Of a stretch of DNA of 64,000 bases, positions 58,160 to 64,000 are shown piece after piece. Position 1 is the first letter of the stretch; each line of letters opens with the position of its first letter. Position numbers and translations under genes: made by a program. Location: contig NZ_CP012673.1 of the NCBI RefSeq assembly GCF_002950945.1, forward strand, positions 2,728,001 through 2,792,000, in the 5' to 3' direction. The stretch is from Sorangium cellulosum. GTDB taxonomy: Bacteria > Myxococcota_A > Polyangia > Polyangiales > Polyangiaceae. The notes beneath the pieces were generated by a model. It was not told where the DNA came from, did no database searches, and saw only the letters and a program-made list of their open reading frames with translations.

Positions 58160-59842
58160 ATGCAGCTTGATTCAGGCGCGATCATCGCCGGCAAGTACCG
58201 CCTGGAGCACCCGCTCTCGGCCGGCGGCATGGGCTCGGTGTGGGTGGCGCAGCACGTCCAGCTCGGAACGCACGTCGCGGTGAAGTTCATGGGGACGGCC
58301 TACGCGGGCGCGCCGGCGTTCCGGGCGCGGTTTGAGCGCGAGGCGCGCGCGGCGGCGCACCTGCGGAGCCCGCACGTGGTGCAGGTGCACGACTTCGGGT
58401 TCGAGCAGAGCGTGCCGTACCTCGTGATGGAGCTGCTGCGCGGGGAGGACCTCAGCAAGCGGCTCTCGCGGGTGCGGAGGCTGCCGCTGGGGGAGACGCA
58501 GCGGCTGCTGGTGCAGGCCGGCAAGGCGCTGCGGAGCGTGCACGACGCGGGGCTCGTCCACCGGGACCTGAAGCCGGCGAACCTGTTCCTGGCGCGCGTC
58601 GACGGCGAGGACGAGGACCTGCTGAAGCTGATCGACTTCGGGATCGCCAAGGAGACGGCGCCGAAGCTGGTGACGGAGGCGTCGACGACCGGCGAGGTGA
58701 TGGGGTCGCCGCACTACATGAGCCCGGAGCAGCTCCGGGCCGACCGCGACGTCGACGCGCGCAGCGACCTCTGGGCGATGGGGGTGATCCTGTTCCGGAT
58801 GGTCACGGGGTACCTGCCGTTCCCGGGCGAGGTGCTGGCGCAGGTGATGACGAAGATCCTGGTCGAGCCGATCCCGTCAGCGAGGCAGCTCGCGCCGGAT
58901 CTGCCGGTGGCGATCGACGCGTTCTTCGCGAGGGCGCTGGCGCGAGAGAAGGCGCACCGGTTCCAGAACGTGCGCGAGATGGTCGAGGAGTTCGGGCGGG
59001 CGATCGGGATGACGGCGGTGTTCTCGTCGTCGGGGGTCGGGGGGTCGAGCCCGTTCGGGTGGGCGGGGGCGCCGGGCGTGACGGGTGCGGTGGGCGCGGG
59101 CGCAGGGGGAGCAGGGGGGGCGGTGGCGGGGACGGCGGCACCCGGTGGGTACGGGGGGCCTTCGTATCCGGCGGCACCTGCGCAGGTTCCGGGCGGCGGG
59201 GACGGCAAGACGGCCGTGGCGCAGGAGCCTTCGCCGGGCACGCTGACCGACGCGGTTCACGTGGCGGGGCCGTCGCGGCCGCGCTCGAGGGGCGCACGTG
59301 CGGCCTGGATCATCGCGGGGAGCGCGGGGATCGCCGCGGTGGGGCTGGGGCTGGGCGTGATGCTGCAGCGTGTGCTGGAGGTGCCGGCAGGACCGGGGGG
59401 CGAGGCGGGCGCTGCGGCCGAGGCGAAGACGGGCGCGGCGGCGCCGGCCGAGGGCGAGGGAGCGGTTGCGGGGACGGAGGCGTCTGCAGCGACGAAGGTG
59501 GAGGCGTCCGCGGCCACGAATGCGGCTGCGACGGGGACAGCGGCAGGGACGGGGCCGGCGGTCGTGCCGGCGCCGGAGGCGTCGCAGAGCGCGTCGGGGG
59601 CCATCACTGCGGCGAGCGCCCCGCCGGAGCCAGCGCCGTCTGCTGCGGCGGCCTCGCCCGGAACAGGCGCGCCGCGGCCTGCTCCGCAAGAGGCGCCGAG
59701 CGCCGCGGCACCGCACACCGAGGCGACGCGGACGACACCCGACAGGCCACGGACGGGACCCTCCGAGGGCAGAGGGGCACCGACGGCGAGGCCAGGCAAT
59801 GCCTCGGGGGGCACGAAGCAGCAGCCGGATTGGGGGTTTTGA
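58160..59842 (+). CDS. Membrane Ser/Thr protein kinase 5 of the array
   Basis: 560 aa from ATG 58160, with AGGAGG 11 nt upstream. Kinase domain ~10-275 is more divergent than the others: SAGGMGSVW, HRDLKPANLFLAR, LIDFGIAKE, MSPEQLRA. A Gly/Ala linker contains the MTAVFSSSG and KTAVAQEPS Thr/Ser sites. Membrane segment ~381-402 (WIIAGSAGIAAVGLGLGVML). The outer part is Ala/Thr/Pro-rich and low in complexity, with no sensor fold. Last of five kinases in a row. Confidence 0.92.
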   Translation: MQLDSGAIIAGKYRLEHPLSAGGMGSVWVAQHVQLGTHVAVKFMGTAYAGAPAFRARFEREARAAAHLRSPHVVQVHDFGFEQSVPYLVMELLRGEDLSKRLSRVRRLPLGETQRLLVQAGKALRSVHDAGLVHRDLKPANLFLARVDGEDEDLLKLIDFGIAKETAPKLVTEASTTGEVMGSPHYMSPEQLRADRDVDARSDLWAMGVILFRMVTGYLPFPGEVLAQVMTKILVEPIPSARQLAPDLPVAIDAFFARALAREKAHRFQNVREMVEEFGRAIGMTAVFSSSGVGGSSPFGWAGAPGVTGAVGAGAGGAGGAVAGTAAPGGYGGPSYPAAPAQVPGGGDGKTAVAQEPSPGTLTDAVHVAGPSRPRSRGARAAWIIAGSAGIAAVGLGLGVMLQRVLEVPAGPGGEAGAAAEAKTGAAAPAEGEGAVAGTEASAATKVEASAATNAAATGTAAGTGPAVVPAPEASQSASGAITAASAPPEPAPSAAAASPGTGAPRPAPQEAPSAAAPHTEATRTTPDRPRTGPSEGRGAPTARPGNASGGTKQQPDWGF

Positions 59843-59929
59843 GGGCGACGTCGCAGAGCGTGGGGCGGTCGCCGGCAGGCGGGACGCCACGCGTAGATTG
59901 CCGTGGCGGGATGTCAAGGGGTGGCCGCG

Positions 59930-60118
59930 AAAAATCGATGCGGGACATCGAAAAACCGATGTGCGACTGCCAAAAACCGATGTGCGACTGCCAAAAACCG
60001 ATGTGCGACTGCCAAAAACCGATGTGAGATCACCGAAGACCGATGTCGGACTTCGAGAAACCGATGTCGGACTTCGAGAAACCGAAGGCGGACCTCGATA
60101 GATCGAGGGGCGACGTTC
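59930..60118. repeat. Nine 21-bp tandem repeats
   Basis: Nine contiguous units of exactly 21 bp; units 2-4 (59951-60013) are identical, with core AAAAACCGATGTGCGACTGC. Unit 1 and units 5-9 drift; the ACCGATGT word is kept in units 2-7. They lie in the gene-free 59843-60435 stretch after kinase 5. There are no spacers, so it is not a CRISPR array. Because 21 is a multiple of 3, several frames stay open and read as heptapeptide repeats, but no start or codon bias supports a protein. Confidence 0.9.
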
Positions 60119-60180
60119 GCCGAGGGGCATCGCCATCGACGCGCGGCGGCAGGGCATCCGCGGGCGAGCGAGCCCTCCGT

Positions 60181-60213
60181 CCGCTGCAACGCTTGAGGCA
60201 AGTGTTGCAGCGG
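60181..60213. terminator. Strong 15-bp hairpin
   Basis: CCGCTGCAACGCTTG (60181-60195), loop AGG, and CAAGTGTTGCAGCGG (60199-60213) pair over 15 positions with one G-T-type mismatch. It lies 340 bp after kinase 5 and 220 bp after the decayed TPR remnant end on the other strand. It could serve as a bidirectional RNA end, or belong to the palindrome family described next. Confidence 0.5.
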
Positions 60214-60232
60214 GGCACTCGGGCGGCGGGTT

Positions 60233-60383
60233 GGCCGTTTCAAGCGTTGAAAAGGGCGGCACGGCGGCCGGGCGGGCGGGAACAAGGCTTGAGATGCGCT
60301 GCGGGGCCGGTGAGCTGGCCGGGACACGCGTTGAAATTGCCGGCTGGGAGGCCGAGGTGGCCGTTTCAAGCGTTGCAACGGGC
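60233..60383. repeat. Cluster of related palindromic words
   Basis: GGCCGTTTCAAGCGTTGAAA (60233-60252; TTTCAAGCGTTGAAA is a perfect 15-bp palindrome) recurs as GGCCGTTTCAAGCGTTGCAA (60359-60378). Looser relatives are AAGGCTTGAG (about 60284) and ACGCGTTGAAATT (about 60325). All share the GCGTTG/CAACGC core with the hairpin at 60181. Possible operator or structured-element family. Confidence 0.6.
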
Positions 60384-60435
60384 GCGGCGGTGGGGGAGTG
60401 GTGCGTCTCAACGCCGGCGGAGCGGCGCCGGCGCG

Positions 60436-60564
60436 TCAGGCAACGGGCGCGTTCCGTGGGCGTGGCGGGTGGGCATCGGCGGTGGCTGGCACGGCCGGCA
60501 GCGTGACCGGGAGGAGCAGAGCGAGGCGGAGCTGCGGGCGGGGGCTCATGGCTGCGAGGCGCAT
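60436..60564 (-). pseudogene. 42-codon remnant of a TPR/PEGA gene paralog
   Basis: From ATG 60564 the minus strand reads MRLAAMSPRPQLRLALLL, nearly identical to the start of the TPR/PEGA gene at 63329 (MRLAPMSPRPQFRLALLL). It diverges after the signal peptide and stops at 60436. It lies 9 bp after the Gly-rich gene at 60574, the same 9-bp spacing that separates the 63339 and 63329 genes. It is therefore the stump of a duplicated second gene of the unit. Confidence 0.85.
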
Positions 60565-60573
60565 CGGGGCGGC

Positions 60574-62262
60574 TCAGTCGAAGCCCAGCATGTCCATCGC
60601 GACTCCATCCGCGCCGCGGCGGTCGGGGCTGCCGCCTGTGCCGCCGCGGCCAGCGGTGCCGTGGAACACGGTGGCGCCCTCGGTGGGCGGCTGCTGGCCG
60701 AGGAAGGCGATGCCGAGGGAATGGCCGCCCTGACCGCCGCCGCCTTTGCCACCATCGCCGCCGCGGCCACCTGCGCCGCCGGGGCAGCCGGCGGATATGC
60801 CTTCGGAACCGGTTGGAACCGTGCCGCCTGGACCTCCAGCGCCCCCTGCGCCACCCTGCTGCCCGTCGCCGCCGTCGCCGCCGTCGCCGCCGTTGGCGGA
60901 CTTAAGGATCACGGCGTTGAACGAAAGCGCGGCATCGATGCTGACGAGCGCGATGCTGGCGCCTCCCGGGAGGCCACCTCGGCCGCCCGCGCCACCGCAG
61001 CCGCCGGGCCCGCCGGAGCCGCCGCCTGCGCCGGCGCGGTTATCGACACCGCCCGGACACCTGCGGGTACTGGCCGGCGATGCGCCCCGCTCGCCGCCGC
61101 CGCCGCCGCCGCCCTGTCCCGACATCCCACGGCCGCCGGCTATGCCACCGACACCCGCATAGCCGGCCGCGGAGATGGCACCGCGGCCCGTGGCGTCCGC
61201 GCCGGGCATGCCCGCGTCACGGCTGTTGCCTTCAACGCCAGGAGTGCAGGGATTTACACTGTTTCGCACGTGGCCTGCGCCGCCATTTGGCTCGTCGCCG
61301 TCGGCGGGGATGACAGGTTCACCGCTTGTACCATTGTATCCTTCGGATATCGAGCCATTGCCACCCTTGCCACCAACCGAATCGTCGCTCGGGTCATCGG
61401 GTGTGCCGCAATCATTCCGCACGACGCCCCCGCCTGCCACGTCAGCTCCATCCGGCGAGGAGCAGGCGTTCTCCCCCGCCCGCCCTGCCGGGCCCACCCC
61501 GGCAGCGCTTGCATGAAGTGCTCCGTTGGCTCCGGGCGCTGCATCTCCCGCTTCGAGCATGCACCGGACAAGCTCCACGTTCGTGCTGAGCGCGATGGCC
61601 GCGATCGACGAGACCGTCTCGTTGGTTTGCTGACCGCCCGGCTGCGCCACGATGTGCATGTCCTCAATGTGCACGATGCCCGGAACCCCGTGCATCGTCA
61701 GCGGGATCGCTCCCGGCTCCGCCGTCAGGGTCGTCTTCGTCGTATCGCCGACCCATAGCCACTTGTTGCCGCAGTCGAACCCGCCATAGATCGTGACGCC
61801 GCTCGGCACGTCGACCGCTTCGTTGAACGCCTCGCCGTCGCCGGCGCACGCGTACACGCGACCGGTCCCGTTTTGCTGGGCGAGAGCAACGGCCTCCTGG
61901 AGCGAGCTGAGCGGCGCATCCTTTGTCCCTGAGCCCTCGGCGCTGCCGCGGCCTGCCGACACGAACACTCCGCAGTTCTCGTCTGCGGTCCAGCCCTGCC
62001 CATCGCTGGGCACACATTGCACCAGCGTCGGCCCTCCTCCTGCGCCTCCAGTTCCTGCTGCACCAGTTCCCCCCGTGCCCCCCGTGCCCCCCGTCCCTCC
62101 GGCGCCAGTTGCCCCCGCATCACCGTCTCCGCACCGACGCAGCTCACTACAATCGGGTCGCAAGCAGCTCGCCGCCTGCACCGCAGCGACGATCGACGCC
62201 ACCGCCAGCGCCGAAGCTCCGTGTGTTGCGAGCCGCATCGCCCTCTTGGTCTCTCGGTTCAT
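60574..62262 (-). CDS. Gly-rich surface protein, copy A
   Basis: 562 aa. ATG 62262 has GAGGA upstream. The signal ends near VQAASC (lipobox-like AASC). A Gly/Thr linker (GTGGTGGTGG) is followed by VFVSAGRGSAEGSGTKDAPLSS, a parallel-beta-helix-like start (G.G...AP..slq.A), and VTIYGGFDCG, as in DUF1565/pectate-lyase-like proteins. The second half is dominated by GGxGG repeats ending MDMLGFD. Likely an outer-surface beta-helix lipoprotein. It lies 17 bp downstream of the TPR/PEGA gene and has a close paralog at 63339. Confidence 0.85.
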   Translation of the reverse strand: MNRETKRAMRLATHGASALAVASIVAAVQAASCLRPDCSELRRCGDGDAGATGAGGTGGTGGTGGTGAAGTGGAGGGPTLVQCVPSDGQGWTADENCGVFVSAGRGSAEGSGTKDAPLSSLQEAVALAQQNGTGRVYACAGDGEAFNEAVDVPSGVTIYGGFDCGNKWLWVGDTTKTTLTAEPGAIPLTMHGVPGIVHIEDMHIVAQPGGQQTNETVSSIAAIALSTNVELVRCMLEAGDAAPGANGALHASAAGVGPAGRAGENACSSPDGADVAGGGVVRNDCGTPDDPSDDSVGGKGGNGSISEGYNGTSGEPVIPADGDEPNGGAGHVRNSVNPCTPGVEGNSRDAGMPGADATGRGAISAAGYAGVGGIAGGRGMSGQGGGGGGGERGASPASTRRCPGGVDNRAGAGGGSGGPGGCGGAGGRGGLPGGASIALVSIDAALSFNAVILKSANGGDGGDGGDGQQGGAGGAGGPGGTVPTGSEGISAGCPGGAGGRGGDGGKGGGGQGGHSLGIAFLGQQPPTEGATVFHGTAGRGGTGGSPDRRGADGVAMDMLGFD

Positions 62263-62279
62263 GGGTTCCTCGACTCGGC

Positions 62280-63329
62280 TCAGAAAGACCCGCCAGCGAC
62301 GATTCCTCCTCCGCCGGGCGTCACCAGTGGCAAGACGCGCATCTGCTTCCGCCAATCGCTCGGCGGGGGCGCAAGCCAGTAGTAGCCGAGTGTTCCAAGC
62401 GCGGCCGCGCCCCCGCTGATGAAGCCCCATAACGCCAGGTTGCTGAACAGGTACTGGTCGTCGACCCGCGCGCTCAGCTCATCGCACTGCCGTACCAGGT
62501 TGGGATCGGCGGGGCGCGAGCAGCTCGCAGATCCGTGGCCGATGGAATCGACCTCGTTCAACTGCTGTTCTGCATCGCTCGCTTTGCTGTTGGCGACCAG
62601 CGTGAACGCAACACCCGCGAGCACAGCGGCGCCGGCCGTGATCCCGCCGCCGACGAGCACGGCACTCCGCACATCGGTCCCCGAGGGCGCAGCCGGTCGG
62701 TCTGCAGCCGGCGCTGCTGCGGGTGGGGGCGTGAGATCGAGGGTCACCTGCTCTCTCGCCCCTTCCTTCAGCTGGATCGTCCTCGTCACCGGGGTCTGGC
62801 CTGGTGCGACCGCGACCAGCGTGTAGTTGCCAGGATCGCGCTCCACGGGCAGCGCCGGGTCGATGCGCTGGCCGTCCAGCGTCAGCTCCACGGCGGACGC
62901 CGGCGAGCCCGTGACGGTGACCTCGAGGGATGGGATGCGCGGAGCGAGCGCGGCGAGCTCGACCTTCGCGTCGGCCTGGGCCTGCTGGTATGCGCGCGGG
63001 GCGCTGGTGGCCAGCGGCTCGTCGACGATGCGCTGATAGAGCGAGCGCGCCTCGATCAGACGACCGAGCCGCTCGCAGGAGCGCGCGGCCTGGTACAGGA
63101 GCGAAGGGGCGTGCACCAGGGCCTCGGCGTCGCGAAAGGCTGCGAGCGCCTCCTCGTAACGGCCGGCCTGGAAATGCCCCCAGCCCTGGCCGGCGAGGGC
63201 TCGGGCCGCCGCCTTGGCCTGCTCGGTCGGCTGGACCGGCTGGGCGACAGCGGCGGCCGGCACGGCGGAGAGCGCGAGGAGCAGAGCGAGGCGGAACTGC
63301 GGGCGGGGGCTCATGGGAGCGAGGCGCAT
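62280..63329 (-). CDS. Exported TPR and PEGA-domain protein with membrane segments
   Basis: 349 aa. The signal peptide ends near AAAVAQP. TPR-like helices lie at ~35-115 (GWGHFQAGRYEEALAAFRDAE, LYQAARSCERLGRLIEARSLY). A PEGA-type beta domain at ~130-200 has VTVTGSPASAVELTLDGQ and GNYTLVAVAPGQ. Two hydrophobic stretches follow (VLVGGGITAGAAVLAGVAFTL and NLALWGFISGGAAALGTLGYY). The pattern is common in myxobacterial envelope proteins. It sits between two Gly-rich paralogs, so the pair is a duplicated functional unit. Confidence 0.85.
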   Translation of the reverse strand: MRLAPMSPRPQFRLALLLALSAVPAAAVAQPVQPTEQAKAAARALAGQGWGHFQAGRYEEALAAFRDAEALVHAPSLLYQAARSCERLGRLIEARSLYQRIVDEPLATSAPRAYQQAQADAKVELAALAPRIPSLEVTVTGSPASAVELTLDGQRIDPALPVERDPGNYTLVAVAPGQTPVTRTIQLKEGAREQVTLDLTPPPAAAPAADRPAAPSGTDVRSAVLVGGGITAGAAVLAGVAFTLVANSKASDAEQQLNEVDSIGHGSASCSRPADPNLVRQCDELSARVDDQYLFSNLALWGFISGGAAALGTLGYYWLAPPPSDWRKQMRVLPLVTPGGGGIVAGGSF

Positions 63330-63338
63330 CGGGGCGGC

Positions 63339-64000
63339 TCAGTTGAAGCCCAGCACGTCCATCGCAACCCCATCCGCGCCCCGGCGGTCGGGGCTGGCGC
63401 CCGTGCCGCCGCGGCCAACGGTGCCGTGGTAGATCTCGACGCCCTCGGTGGGCGGCTCCTGACCGAGAAAGGCAATACCGAGGGAGTGGCCGCCCTGACC
63501 GCCGCCGCCTTTGCCACCATTGCCGCCGCGACCACCGCTGCCGCCGGCGCAGCCGGCGAATATGCCCTCGGAATTCATCGGAACCGTCCCGCCTGGACCT
63601 CCAGCGCCGCCTTCGCCACCCTGCTGTCCCTCGCCGCCGTTACCACCGTTGCCACCCTTGGCGGACTTGAGGATCACTTCGTTGAACGAAAGCACGGCAT
63701 CGATGCTGACGAGCGCGATGCTGGCGCCTCCCGGAAGGCCACCGCGGCCGCCCGCGCCACCGCAGCCGCCGGCCCCGCCGGAGCCGCCACCTGCGCCAGC
63801 GCGGCTTCTGAAGCCGCCACAGTTGCGGCTCCCCTCCGATGCGCCTCGCTCGCCGCCGCCACCACCGCCGCCCTGTCCCGGCATCCCACGGCCGCCGGTC
63901 ATGCCAGCGACACCCGCATAGCCGGCCGCGGAGATGGCACCGCGGCCCGTGGCGTCCGCGCCAGGCATGCCCGCGTCGCGGCTTTTGCCTGGGTCGCCAG
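63339..64000 (-). CDS. Gly-rich surface protein, copy B, C-terminal part (runs off window)
   Basis: The frame is open past base 64000; the last ~220 residues are visible. Nearly every block of copy A recurs: GADATGRGAISAAGYAGV, GGASIALVSIDA, HSLGIAFLGQEPPTEG and the terminal GVAMDVLGFN. Many repeats are GGxGG. The stop is 9 bp before the TPR/PEGA start. The functional start and signal lie outside the window. Confidence 0.88.
   Translation of the reverse strand, partial: GDPGKSRDAGMPGADATGRGAISAAGYAGVAGMTGGRGMPGQGGGGGGGERGASEGSRNCGGFRSRAGAGGGSGGAGGCGGAGGRGGLPGGASIALVSIDAVLSFNEVILKSAKGGNGGNGGEGQQGGEGGAGGPGGTVPMNSEGIFAGCAGGSGGRGGNGGKGGGGQGGHSLGIAFLGQEPPTEGVEIYHGTVGRGGTGASPDRRGADGVAMDVLGFN

Noticed and set aside
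59930..60118. CRISPR array
   Set aside because: Repeats are directly contiguous with no spacers, and no cas genes are present.
60043..61758. Long forward reading frame (571 codons) across the repeat region
   Set aside because: It runs antisense to the Gly-rich surface gene and continues into it only because of GC codon bias; no homology and no ribosome site.
60574..64000. PE_PGRS-like mycobacterial proteins
   Set aside because: The GGxGG repeats look similar, but there is no PE domain; N-terminal signal and beta-helix start fit myxobacterial surface lipoproteins.

Overview
The window is very GC-rich, with dense genes using GC-ending codons, many Gly-rich lipoproteins, a tandem row of transmembrane Ser/Thr kinases, a branched-chain keto-acid dehydrogenase locus and a complete chemosensory operon. 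This points to a large-genome myxobacterium. The strongest taxonomic hint is the multidomain nitric oxide synthase at 26533-30063. Its architecture, with the reductase in front of the oxygenase, matches the self-sufficient NOS reported from Sorangium cellulosum (Agapie et al., PNAS 2009), so Sorangium or a close relative is the best guess. No rRNA, tRNA, CRISPR array, transposase or integrase was seen.

Left part (1-16 kb). A partial Gly-rich lipoprotein is followed by a Tat-exported vanadium haloperoxidase, an AlkC-type DNA glycosylase divergent from a shortened WYL-domain gene, two small lipoproteins, a soluble histidine kinase and a zinc-ribbon protein. A minus-strand block then carries HSDL2-like SDR, a small unknown, mtnA, lipA, a TerB-domain protein and bkdA1-bkdA2-bkdB. 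LipA makes the lipoyl cofactor carried by the E2 subunit of the last group.

Middle (16-37 kb). This region holds a lectin/CAP-domain lipoprotein, an esterase and a two-gene ATPase plus Toprim-like module that resembles phage-defence pairs. It continues with a HEAT-like/TPR gene pair, an rlmN-like gene overlapping tail-to-tail with a DUF5995 gene, and the NOS. The NOS contains two canonical EF-hand loops, a BFD-type 2Fe-2S site, an FAD/NAD reductase and a NOS oxygenase in one chain. Next come a soluble kinase, a CVNH-domain secreted protein, a decayed GNAT, a DNA-repair pair (UdgX fusion plus HhH radical SAM), a lipoprotein and a VWA lipoprotein.

Right part (37.8-64 kb). A receiver-CheA-CheW-CheW-HEAT-CheR-CheB operon has start/stop overlaps at most junctions and no receptor gene. 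It is followed by a LysM lytic transglycosylase, a cupin and five consecutive membrane Ser/Thr kinases. A 590-bp gene-free stretch then carries nine 21-bp tandem repeats and a strong hairpin/palindrome cluster. The window ends in a duplicated [Gly-rich lipoprotein + TPR/PEGA] unit on the minus strand, one copy of which is reduced to a 42-codon remnant.

Across the window several genes have a TAnnnT hexamer only 6-12 nt before the start codon and no Shine-Dalgarno sequence, which suggests leaderless or near-leaderless transcripts.
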